From Mycobacterium pinniadriaticum (GTDB lineage: Bacteria > Actinomycetota > Actinomycetes > Mycobacteriales > Mycobacteriaceae), in assembly GCF_026242045.1 (NCBI RefSeq), contig NZ_JAPJDO010000017.1:1-64000 (forward strand): a DNA stretch of 64,000 nucleotides, given 5' to 3'. Below the pieces are notes generated by a model. The model was not told where the DNA came from. It searched no databases and was given only the letters and a program-made list of their open reading frames with translations. Shown one piece after another: positions 32,527 through 40,568 of this stretch; within the stretch, counting starts at the first letter, position 1, and the number at the start of each line of letters is the position of its first letter. A program made the position numbers and the translations under genes.

Positions 32527-34524
32527 TCATGCCGGCTCGTCCGCACTGACCACAGCCAGCACCTGGCCGGATTCGACCTGATCCCCGGCCGTCACCGAGA
32601 TGGTTGCCACCACACCGTCCGCCGGGGCCCGGATGGTGTGTTCCATCTTCATCGCCTCCAGCACGACGATGGGCGTGCCGGCCTGAACGCGGCTGCCCTG
32701 GATGACTTCGATGCGCACCACTGCGCCCGGCATCGGGGCCACCAGAGATCCGGTCTCGTTGAGCGACGCCGGATCCGGGAATCGGTCGACCTCCCGCAGG
32801 CTGGTCGAGCCCAGTGCGCTGTCCACGTAGTGGTCCAGTCCGTCCCGCTTCACCCGGTATCGGCGACGAACTCCGTCGATTTCGGCATCCACCAGATCGG
32901 GTGAGGCTTCGATCAGGCGCACCGCAAGTTCTTGACCCGCCACGAACGCCGTGAGCGCGTTGCGGCCGAATCGGTAAGCGACGTCCAATGTCTCGCCGTT
33001 GACGGTGAAAGTCACCCGCTGATCAGCGCTGGGCAATGTGCGCCAGCCGGAGGGCAGCCCGGGCAACACCGCCGTGGTGGCGCGGCGTTGCGCCTGATCG
33101 GCCAGGGCGGCGATCAGAGCGTGGATCGTCGGACCGTTCACATCGGCCGTCGTCGTCATCAGTGCCGCTGGGTCGTGACGGTCCAGGTAGCCGGTATCGA
33201 TGGCACCGGAGAGGAATTCAGGCTCCCGCAGGATTCCGATCAGCAGATCGCGATTGGTGGCCACCCCATGGACTCGAGTCTCGGTCAGCGCGCGCGCGAC
33301 CCGTGCGCAGGCGTCGTCGCGAGTCGTGCCGTAGCCGATGACCTTGGCCAGCATCGGATCGTAGAACGTGCTGATCACCGATCCGGACTCGAATCCGGCG
33401 TCCACTCGGATGCCCGACAGGTCGGGGAATTCCAGCGCGGTGAGCGGTCCTGCGACCGGAATGAATCCGGCTGCAACGTCTTCGGCATACAGGCGAACCT
33501 CGACGGCGTGGCCGGTGGCGGAGGCGGTCCGCATTTCCGGCGGCAGTGGTTGGCCGGCGGCCACCTGAAGCTGGGCGCGTACCAGGTCGATACCGGTGAC
33601 CATTTCGGTGACCGGATGCTCGACCTGCAGTCTGGTGTTGACCTCGAGGAAGTAAAACGACCCGTCGGGGGCCATCACGAACTCGACGGTGCCCGCGCCC
33701 TGGTAGGCCAGTGCTTCGCCAGCTGCGACGGCCGCCCGACCGAGTTCCTCCCGCAACACCGGATCGACGGCGGTCGAGGGCGCTTCTTCGATGATTTTCT
33801 GGTAGCGCCGCTGGATTGAGCATTCCCGCTCGCCGAGGTGAACGACCGTGCGCTGGCTGTCGCCGAAGATCTGCACCTCGATGTGGCGGGGCGATTCCAC
33901 GAATTTCTCCAGGAACACGGTGCCGTCGCCGAACGCCGATGCCGCCTCTCGGCGCGCACTCTGCACCGCTTCGATCAGGGACTCGGCGTCGGTGACGATG
34001 CGCATGCCCCTCCCGCCGCCACCGAACGCGGCTTTGACGAGGATGGGGTAACCGATTCCGTCGGCCGCCTTGTCGAGGGCATCGGCGTCGATGTCGACGC
34101 CGCTTTCCACGGTGGCCCCGGGCAGCACCGGCACGCCGGCCGCCGCCATCAGTTCCTTGGCCGCGATCTTCGATCCCATCGCGGTGATCGCGGCCGGGCT
34201 GGGCCCGACGAACACCACGCCGGCGTCCGCACAAGCGGCGGCGAAATCTGCATTCTCGGAGAGGAAGCCGTAGCCGGGATGTACGGCCTGGGCTCCGGTC
34301 CGCCTAGCCGCCGCGAGTATCAGATCGGCGCGCAGGTAGGTGTCGGCGGGTGCGGAGCCGGGCAGATGCACCGACTCGTCGGCAAGTCGGACATACGGGG
34401 CGTCCCGGTCGGCGTCGGAGAAGACAGCGACGGTGGCGATGTCCATCTCGCGGGCGGTACGGATGATCCGTGCGGCGATCTCGCCGCGGTTGGCGATGAG
34501 CAGCTTGCTGAACACGGTCCTCAC
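32527..34524 (-). CDS. Acyl-CoA carboxylase alpha subunit (biotin carboxylase + BCCP)
   Basis: A 665-residue biotin-dependent carboxylase subunit. The biotin-carboxylase domain (LLIANRGEIAARIIRTA; ATP-grasp loop FGGGGRGMRIV; LEVNTRLQVEHPVTE) covers about residues 5-450. The biotin carrier domain ends the protein, with the biotinylated lysine in EAMKMEH near residue 626. It carboxylates biotin using ATP and bicarbonate; the beta subunit then transfers CO2 to an acyl-CoA. Length and neighbours recall accA2 of M. tuberculosis, a call from memory. The GTG start at 34524 overlaps the beta-subunit stop. Confidence 0.92.
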   Translation of the reverse strand: MRTVFSKLLIANRGEIAARIIRTAREMDIATVAVFSDADRDAPYVRLADESVHLPGSAPADTYLRADLILAAARRTGAQAVHPGYGFLSENADFAAACADAGVVFVGPSPAAITAMGSKIAAKELMAAAGVPVLPGATVESGVDIDADALDKAADGIGYPILVKAAFGGGGRGMRIVTDAESLIEAVQSARREAASAFGDGTVFLEKFVESPRHIEVQIFGDSQRTVVHLGERECSIQRRYQKIIEEAPSTAVDPVLREELGRAAVAAGEALAYQGAGTVEFVMAPDGSFYFLEVNTRLQVEHPVTEMVTGIDLVRAQLQVAAGQPLPPEMRTASATGHAVEVRLYAEDVAAGFIPVAGPLTALEFPDLSGIRVDAGFESGSVISTFYDPMLAKVIGYGTTRDDACARVARALTETRVHGVATNRDLLIGILREPEFLSGAIDTGYLDRHDPAALMTTTADVNGPTIHALIAALADQAQRRATTAVLPGLPSGWRTLPSADQRVTFTVNGETLDVAYRFGRNALTAFVAGQELAVRLIEASPDLVDAEIDGVRRRYRVKRDGLDHYVDSALGSTSLREVDRFPDPASLNETGSLVAPMPGAVVRIEVIQGSRVQAGTPIVVLEAMKMEHTIRAPADGVVATISVTAGDQVESGQVLAVVSADEPA

Positions 34525-36119
34525 ATCCTGAAGACGCCGAAACCGCGGCGCCCCTCGACGACATTGGAATGAGCGGCCGACAACGCCATGCCGAGCACCG
34601 ATCGGGTGTCACGGGGATCGATCACGCCGTCGTCGTAGATCCGGGCCGATACGTAGAAGGCGTGTGACTCCCGTTCGATCTGTGCCTCGATCTCGGTGGT
34701 GCGTTGGGCGTCGGCGTCCTCGTCGAAGTCGCGGCCGGCGGCCGCGGCGGCAGCCTTGCCCACGATGGACAGGACGCCCGCGAGCTGCTGGGCCCCCATG
34801 ACCGCGAGCTTGGCGTTGGGCCAACTGAACATGAATCGCGGATCGTAGGCGCGCCCCGACATGCCGTAGTTGCCGGCGCCGAACGAACCGCCCATGTTGA
34901 CGGTGATGTGTGGGACGGTGCTGTTGGTGACCGCGTTGATCATCTTGGCGCCATCCTTGATGATCCCGCCCTGCTCGTACTCGGTGCCGACCATGTAGCC
35001 GGTGACGTTCTGCAGAAAAATCAGCGGAGTGTCGGTCTGGTTGGCCAACAGGATGAATTCGGTTGCTTTCTTGGACTCTTCGGAGAACAACACACCGCGG
35101 GTGTTGGCCAGGATCCCTACTCCGAAGCCGTGGATGGAGGCCCAGCCGGTGGCGATGCTGGTGCCCCATCGCGGCTTGTATTCGGAGAAGCGCGACCCGT
35201 CGACGATGCGGGCGATCACCTCGCGCGGGTCAAACGGCATCTTGGGATCGCCGGATGCGATTCCCAGCAGCTCCTCGCAATCGAACAGCGGATCGTCGGC
35301 GGGAAGGGTCGGGCCGGGTCCGTGTTTGTGCCAATTCAGATGGGTCACAATGTCTCGGCCGATGCGGATGGCGTCGACTTCGTCTACGGCGAAGTAGTCG
35401 CCGAGCCCGGAGACTCTGGTGTGCATGTCGGCGCCGCCGAGTGCCTCGTCATCGGCGTCTTCGCCGGTCGCCATCTTCACCAGGGGAGGACCGCCGAGAA
35501 AGACTTTTGCCTGCTGGTCGACCAGCACCGCATAGTCACACATGCCCGGCACGTATGCGCCGCCGGCGGTGGAGTTGCCGAACACCAGGGCGATGCTGGG
35601 TATACCCATCGCCGACAATTCGGTCAGTTCGTGAAAGATCCGGCCCGCGGGGACGAACAACTCGGCCTGGGTCGGCAGGTCGGCACCGCCCGACTCGACG
35701 AGGTAGACCACCGGCAGCCGGTTGACCCGGGCAATCTCCAGCGCCCGCAGGTTCTTTCGAAGCGTGTACGGGTTCATCGTGCCGCCCCGGACCGTGGGGT
35801 CGTGGGCGATGATCATGCACTCGGTGCCCGACACCACGCCGATTCCGGTGACGATCGCGGCGCCGACGTTGAATTCGGTACCCCAGGCGGCGAGTGCGGA
35901 CAGTTCCATGAACGGCGCGTCGCGGTCGACGAGGAGTTCGATGCGTTCCCGGACCAGCAGTCGGCCGCGATCGTGATGTCGCTGGACGTACCGCACGCCA
36001 CCACCGGCGGCCACGAGTTCAAGCTGTTCGTTGAGCGCGGCGACGGCGGCCCGCTGGACGTCCAGATTGGCCAGATAGCTGGGTGAGGCGGTGTCGACCT
36101 CCGTGCGTAGAGCCGGCAT
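34521..36119 (-). CDS. Acyl-CoA carboxylase beta subunit (carboxyltransferase)
   Basis: A 532-residue carboxyltransferase with N- and C-terminal crotonase-like domains: HDPTVRGGTMNPYTLRKNLR, GNSTAGGAYVPGMCDYAVL, oxyanion-hole region GSFGAGNYGMSGRAYDP. It moves CO2 from biotin to the acyl-CoA and determines substrate choice. With the AtuA-like and FadE12-like genes downstream, a methylcrotonyl- or geranyl-CoA-type substrate is most plausible. It also resembles AccD2 of M. tuberculosis in size and context. ATG 36119 follows AAGGG. It is the first gene of the operon; the 168 bases upstream hold its promoter, where I see no clear operator. Confidence 0.92.
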   Translation of the reverse strand: MPALRTEVDTASPSYLANLDVQRAAVAALNEQLELVAAGGGVRYVQRHHDRGRLLVRERIELLVDRDAPFMELSALAAWGTEFNVGAAIVTGIGVVSGTECMIIAHDPTVRGGTMNPYTLRKNLRALEIARVNRLPVVYLVESGGADLPTQAELFVPAGRIFHELTELSAMGIPSIALVFGNSTAGGAYVPGMCDYAVLVDQQAKVFLGGPPLVKMATGEDADDEALGGADMHTRVSGLGDYFAVDEVDAIRIGRDIVTHLNWHKHGPGPTLPADDPLFDCEELLGIASGDPKMPFDPREVIARIVDGSRFSEYKPRWGTSIATGWASIHGFGVGILANTRGVLFSEESKKATEFILLANQTDTPLIFLQNVTGYMVGTEYEQGGIIKDGAKMINAVTNSTVPHITVNMGGSFGAGNYGMSGRAYDPRFMFSWPNAKLAVMGAQQLAGVLSIVGKAAAAAAGRDFDEDADAQRTTEIEAQIERESHAFYVSARIYDDGVIDPRDTRSVLGMALSAAHSNVVEGRRGFGVFRM

Positions 36120-36287
36120 CAGAATCCCTTGTCGCGGCGGCAGCGCACATGCGGCCGCACCCGGATAGTGAACGATGAAACACTAAATGAGAAGGCGGAG
36201 AATGGAAATGGAAAGCCGATAGTCACCTCTATCTGGTGATATAGACGATCCGCTAGGGGTAGGCCTATGTGTCGGCGGGCGGTCAAG

Positions 36288-37211
36288 CTAGTTGCCCATC
36301 ACTAATTGCGCGAGGTCGCGGCGGGCGGCGCCGTACTGTTCGATCAGCGTCGCGATCAGGGTGGCGGCCGAGGTCACCGCCGAGACGCCCGAGACGCTGT
36401 GGCCGGCGCTCCAGGCGGTTCGATTGGACAGCAGTCGCTCCTGATCGAAGCCCCCGCCCTGCTCGGCCGACTGCTCGGCCGCGTCCAGCCAGCATGCGAG
36501 CAGGCTTGCGGGAATGCCGCCTACCCGGGCGGACAAGCGCACGTCATCAAGTGTCGATGTGACCAACGCCTGCCGATAGCCAGGCTCTGCCCGGCTCTCG
36601 CATGTCGCGATGAATCGGGTGCCCAGATAAACCAGATCCGCGCCGAGAACCTCGGCCGCCAGGACCGAACGGCCGTCGGTGATACCGCCGGCGAGCACCA
36701 CGGGGCCCGAGTAGAACGCGCGAACGGCACGGACGAAGGCAAGCGGGTTTGCCCACCCGGTTTGGCCGCCCGCGCCGGCGGTCAACAAGACGAGCCCGTC
36801 GACGCCGGCGGTCAGCGAGCGGTGGGCGTGTTCCAGGGTCGCCACATCGGCATAGACCTGCGCTCCGGCTTCGTGCAGCGGGGCGACGACCGCCTTCGGT
36901 GATCCGACGCTGGTGATGACGAGTTCGACCCCGTGGCGCTGCAGACAGTCGAGGTCCGCGGCTAACCGGCGGTTGCTGCGGTGAACCACCAGGTTTGCGG
37001 CCATCGGCGCGGACGCCGGGGACAGATGGGCTGCGATATCGGTCAGCCAGTCGTCCAGTTCACCGGGACTGTGCGCGTTGTGCGTGGGGAATGCGCCGAT
37101 CACGCCTGCGCGACACGCTGCGATGACCAGCTCGGGACCCGAGACGGCGGTCATCGGAGCGGCGATCGCGGGCAGTGCGAGTCGGTCCGGCCACAGTGGT
37201 GAGATGGGCAA
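36288..37211 (-). CDS. Nitronate monooxygenase family protein
   Basis: A 307-residue FMN TIM-barrel protein of the nitronate monooxygenase / 2-nitropropane dioxygenase family: LPAIAAPMTAVSGPELVIAA, ELVITSVGSP, LTAGAGGQTGWANPL and AGGITDGRSVLAAEVLGADL (phosphate-binding loop). Such proteins detoxify propionate-3-nitronate, but many members have other flavin functions. It starts at TTG 37211 with AAGG eleven bases upstream. It is divergent from the GAF-LuxR pair; the 221-base region between them has repeated TGAATCAAG elements. It is separated from the carboxylase operon downstream by 168 bases. Confidence 0.82.
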   Translation of the reverse strand: MPISPLWPDRLALPAIAAPMTAVSGPELVIAACRAGVIGAFPTHNAHSPGELDDWLTDIAAHLSPASAPMAANLVVHRSNRRLAADLDCLQRHGVELVITSVGSPKAVVAPLHEAGAQVYADVATLEHAHRSLTAGVDGLVLLTAGAGGQTGWANPLAFVRAVRAFYSGPVVLAGGITDGRSVLAAEVLGADLVYLGTRFIATCESRAEPGYRQALVTSTLDDVRLSARVGGIPASLLACWLDAAEQSAEQGGGFDQERLLSNRTAWSAGHSVSGVSAVTSAATLIATLIEQYGAARRDLAQLVMGN

Positions 37212-37221
37212 TGATCAACCT

Positions 37222-37261
37222 TGAATCAAGCGGCTCGGTTAGTGAATCAAGAATAACTAAC
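37222..37261. promoter_or_regulatory. Repeated TGAATCAAG elements and GTTAGT/ACTAAC dyad
   Basis: TGAATCAAG occurs at 37222-37230 and again at 37243-37251. The second copy is flanked by the inverted pair GTTAGT (37238-37243) and ACTAAC (37256-37261). The cluster lies 11-50 bases upstream of the nitronate monooxygenase start and could be an operator for it or for the divergent LuxR genes. A further AACTAGTT palindrome is at 37382-37389. Confidence 0.4.
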
Positions 37262-37486
37262 TGTGGGTCGCATCTGTCAACCGGCATCGCTCCGCCGAAA
37301 TGCTGAGCATGCAGTTCAGCAGCTTGTCAAAGCTATCCCAGGGCTGGTTGACAAAGTGATGCAGGTCACGAATGATGGGGCAACTAGTTAACCGCGGACC
37401 GCATCCGTGATGGCGGTGAAAGGAGCAGCAGCATCGGTACCGGCGTCCCACCCGACACGCTCGACCTGGCGCAGATCGCAGATGCG

Positions 37487-38440
37487 TTGACCCAGGCCAG
37501 CGCCGCGCACCTGCGGGATGTGCAGGGCGCCGACGACCGCTGCGCGCGCGCGCTGGGCGCCGTGCTGGACGCTCTCGCACACACGCGCACCGAAACCACC
37601 ACGGACGGCGTGATCGCTGCAGCGCCTCGGCAGCTGTGCGCCAGTGGCGTTTTCGACCGGGTGATGCTTTCGAGCGTTCGTGGTTCACTGTGGTCACCCC
37701 AGGTCCTTTATTGCCGCGGACTCGATGGGCAGGTGAGCCTCGAAATCGATGCCTTCCTCGAGGGCGCCGACATACCCCTGTCGTCCCCGCTGGTTGAGGC
37801 CGAGGTGGTGCGCAGGCGGCTGCCGGCACTGGTGAACGATGCTCTGGGTGAACCGCGCGCATACGCACCCCTGGTCCGCCGGATGAACTGCCGTGACTAC
37901 GTCGTGGCGCCGCTGGTGGCGATGTCGACGGTGGTGGGCCTGCTGCACGCGGATCGAATGGTCGGGGCGCCACCGGTGGCCGCGATGGACAGGGATCTGC
38001 TCCGGCTGTTCGCCGAAGGAGTCGGGGTGGCCTATGAGCGGGCGGTCCTGTCGCAACGATCTGAGCAACAGCGCCACGCTGTCGCCGAGGTCTGCGCCGA
38101 TGCAATTCGCGCCCTGACCGATCCGGCGGAGACGCCGTCCTTGGCGGCCGACTTCCCGTTGGCTGTGGCGACGAAACGTGCTGCACCGCAACCGATGTGC
38201 GGTGGTGACGTACGCGAGTCGGGGCGCATGTCGCGGCTGACCGGCCGTGAGCGTGAGGTCCTGGCCCTATTGGCCAGCGGAGCAACCAATTCCCAACTCG
38301 CCGATCGGCTGACGGTGGCTGAGAGCACGGTGAAGTCGCACGTCAAACACATCCTGCACAAACTGGCTGTCGGTAACCGGGCCGCGGCCATCGCGTGCTA
38401 CCTGCGCGAGACCCGATACGACGAACGGTGGTCGCGATGA
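37487..38440 (+). CDS. GAF-LuxR transcriptional regulator (paralogue 1)
   Basis: A regulator with an N-terminal GAF-like sensor (CRDYVVAPLVAMSTVVGLLH) and a C-terminal LuxR/NarL helix-turn-helix (LTGREREVLALLASGATNSQ, ESTVKSHVKHILHKL). It is one of five paralogues in the window. The TTG at 37487 lacks a ribosome-binding site, yet the frame continues upstream to an ATC at 37433 that lies seven bases after a perfect AAAGGAG. Translation may begin there at a non-standard ATC, giving 335 instead of 317 residues. Its stop overlaps the ATG of the next LuxR gene (ATGA at 38437). Confidence 0.85.
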   Translation: MTQASAAHLRDVQGADDRCARALGAVLDALAHTRTETTTDGVIAAAPRQLCASGVFDRVMLSSVRGSLWSPQVLYCRGLDGQVSLEIDAFLEGADIPLSSPLVEAEVVRRRLPALVNDALGEPRAYAPLVRRMNCRDYVVAPLVAMSTVVGLLHADRMVGAPPVAAMDRDLLRLFAEGVGVAYERAVLSQRSEQQRHAVAEVCADAIRALTDPAETPSLAADFPLAVATKRAAPQPMCGGDVRESGRMSRLTGREREVLALLASGATNSQLADRLTVAESTVKSHVKHILHKLAVGNRAAAIACYLRETRYDERWSR

Positions 38441-39606
38441 GCGTTTCCCTGGCCGGTGACGGCACTCGGTCCAGCACCGCACGGTCCAGGACAGAGTGGT
38501 GGTCCCGGGAGATCGAGCTGGTCGATCGTCTGCAAGCTGCGAGTGATCGGACCCAAGCGGAACTCGGTGCGACGCTGAACCTTCCTGCCGTCGAGTGGGA
38601 CGTGCCGTGGCGCGCTGCCGAAATGACCTCCGCACTGACGCACGCGTGCATCGATCGCTTGCGCCGCACTCCGGCCGGCGATGTCGCAGAAGCGCAGAAG
38701 TTGTGCGATCTGATCCTGGACCTCCAGCATCTCGCGATGGATTGGTACTTGCATGACACCGCGATGCGTAGTCAGCGGCTGGCGGACTGCGCGGCCGGAT
38801 TGGCCCGCCTTCGTAGCCTGCCCACTTCGTCGGCCCTCGTGGACAGCGCGTGCGAAGAACTCGTCTTGCGCTGCGGATTCCACCGAGCCGTCCTGTCGAA
38901 GGTCGAGAGCCGCAGCTGGAAGCCGCTGATATTGCATGACCGTGGTGACAGCACAGCGACGTCATGGTTCAGTGCGTGGATCAATCAGCGGGTCCCGCTC
39001 ACCGACACCGCCCCAGAGGCTGAGATGCTCTCCCGGCGACGCCCTTCGCTGGTCTACGACACCTCGGACGCCCCGGTCTATCGCCCGTTGATTGTCGCGG
39101 CCGGCCAGTCCCGCTCCTACGTCGTGGCGCCCTTGCTGCTCGGTGACGAGGTGATCGGATTCCTGCATACCGACCACCACCCGTTACCCCGCCGGGTCGA
39201 CGAGTCCGACCGAGATGTGTTGTGGGCCTTCGCCGATGGCTTCAGCCACATCTACGAGCGAGCGATGCTGCTCGAACGGCTGCGTACGCAACGCGACAAC
39301 GTGCGGGAATTGTTCTTCGGTGCGGTCGAGCGAATCGACGCGTTGTGCGAGGCGGGCATGGAATCTGCCAGGTCTGCCGCCGACCGGGAGACCGAACCCG
39401 GCGAAACTGGTTCCGATACGGTGCAACTCACCGAGCGCGAGGCCGAGGTTCTCGACCTCATGGTAACCGGTGCGACCAACCACGCCATCGCCGATCAGTT
39501 GGTGATCACCGAAGGTACGGTCAAGTCGCACGTCAAGCACATCCTGCGCAAGTACGGTGCGGTCAACCGCGCGCAGGCGATCGCCTGGGCACTCCGGGAC
39601 CGCTGA
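38437..39606 (+). CDS. GAF-LuxR transcriptional regulator (paralogue 2)
   Basis: A 389-residue regulator of the same architecture: N-terminal helical region, GAF-like sensor (SRSYVVAPLLLGDEVIGFLH, about 210-300) and C-terminal LuxR HTH (LTEREAEVLDLMVTGATNHA, TVKSHVKHILRKYG). It is translationally coupled to paralogue 1. The tandem pair faces the end of the ligase/aldehyde dehydrogenase operon (39609-44644), which it may control. No receiver domain is present, so control is by ligand binding rather than phosphorylation. Confidence 0.88.
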   Translation: MSVSLAGDGTRSSTARSRTEWWSREIELVDRLQAASDRTQAELGATLNLPAVEWDVPWRAAEMTSALTHACIDRLRRTPAGDVAEAQKLCDLILDLQHLAMDWYLHDTAMRSQRLADCAAGLARLRSLPTSSALVDSACEELVLRCGFHRAVLSKVESRSWKPLILHDRGDSTATSWFSAWINQRVPLTDTAPEAEMLSRRRPSLVYDTSDAPVYRPLIVAAGQSRSYVVAPLLLGDEVIGFLHTDHHPLPRRVDESDRDVLWAFADGFSHIYERAMLLERLRTQRDNVRELFFGAVERIDALCEAGMESARSAADRETEPGETGSDTVQLTEREAEVLDLMVTGATNHAIADQLVITEGTVKSHVKHILRKYGAVNRAQAIAWALRDR

Positions 39607-39608
39607 CC

Positions 39609-40106
39609 TCAGTTCTCCAGTGCCCCGGGCCGCGAGTACGAGCCGTTGTGGTAGAGCAGGGGCGCCGGTGTGCCATCTGCCGGTTCGCGGTGGATGCGGG
39701 TCACCGCGGCGATCACCAAGGTCGAGTCGCCGGCCGGGATCAGCTGGTGGATGTCGGCGCACATCCAGGTGGGCGTGCCGATCAGCAGCGGTTCACCGGT
39801 GTCCAGCGTGGTCCACAGCGCGGGATCGGCGAATCGCTGCTCGGCGCTCGCCGAGAACCGCCGGGCCAGTCCGATTTGGTTTTCGCTGAGCAGGTGCACC
39901 GCGATGGAGCGCGCCGCGCGTAACGCGGCGATGCTGGATGAGGTGTGGGTGATGTTGAAACACACCAAAGGTGGGTCCACGGACAGTGAGGCAAACGAGG
40001 TGGCGGTGAAGCCGACCGGTCCGGTGTGCGACATCAACGTGATGACGACGACGCCGGCGGGGTGGCAGCGCAGCGCTGCGCGGTAGCCGTCGGCGGTGAC
40101 CATCAT
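39609..40106 (-). CDS. Flavin reductase (two-component monooxygenase reductase)
   Basis: A 165-residue split-barrel FMN-binding protein of the flavin reductase family (AGVVVITLMSHTGPVGFTAT, SVDPPLVCFNITHTSSS, FADPALW). It supplies reduced flavin to a partner oxygenase. It overlaps by four bases (ATGA) with the truncated LLM gene upstream, which suggests that they originally formed a two-component monooxygenase. Last gene of the minus-strand operon that begins at 44644. Confidence 0.87.
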   Translation of the reverse strand: MMVTADGYRAALRCHPAGVVVITLMSHTGPVGFTATSFASLSVDPPLVCFNITHTSSSIAALRAARSIAVHLLSENQIGLARRFSASAEQRFADPALWTTLDTGEPLLIGTPTWMCADIHQLIPAGDSTLVIAAVTRIHREPADGTPAPLLYHNGSYSRPGALEN

Positions 40107-40558
40107 GCTGGACGTGCCTGCGGCCCGAAGTCCGGCAGTACCGTCATGGTCTGCAAAACCGGCAGCACCGCCTCACGGATGAGCTCGGCCACCCCGGCTC
40201 CCCGCGGAATCAACACCGCGCCGTCGGCGATGCCCAAGGCGTGGATGTCGGCGACCAGGCCGGCCAGCCCGGTCGGGGTGCCGACGTAAAGCATTGTCCG
40301 TTCCCGGGTCCCGGAGGAATCGGCGTCTGTCATCGCTCGTGCCGCCCACGCTTCCGCCGCGATGACGACGTCGATGTCGGCCACCACGTCGACATCGGGC
40401 TGGTCGCGACGTACGCGGGCGGACTTGCGCGCGAGGTCACCGAGGTCGACGCCGCGCACGCGCACCACCGGCACCCGGTCATCCCAGACGAGGTCGCCGT
40501 CGGCCACCGCGAGACGCAGCGGGCGGTTGTGCTCGATGACGATGTCGGCCTCAGACAT
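40103..40558 (-). CDS. Stand-alone C-terminal fragment of an LLM flavin monooxygenase
   Basis: A 151-residue protein that matches only the C-terminal third of luciferase-like monooxygenases: a strand-helix region (DVDVVADIDVVIAAEAWAA), then the phosphate/flavin end TMLYVGTPTGLAGLVADIHA, and IREAVLPVLQTM as the last helix. The barrel's N-terminal two-thirds are missing, and the preceding aldehyde dehydrogenase follows within ten bases, so no hidden upstream part remains. It keeps an ATG start and an overlapping stop with the flavin reductase. It may be a degraded gene or a small domain protein conserved for another use. Confidence 0.6.
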   Translation of the reverse strand: MSEADIVIEHNRPLRLAVADGDLVWDDRVPVVRVRGVDLGDLARKSARVRRDQPDVDVVADIDVVIAAEAWAARAMTDADSSGTRERTMLYVGTPTGLAGLVADIHALGIADGAVLIPRGAGVAELIREAVLPVLQTMTVLPDFGPQARPA

Positions 40559-40568
40559 GGTGCGGCAG

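Noticed and set aside
37407..37490. Frameshift at the start of GAF-LuxR paralogue 1
   Set aside because: The GTG frame at 37407 ends quickly and a single continuous frame from 37433 suffices; a non-standard start explains the data better.
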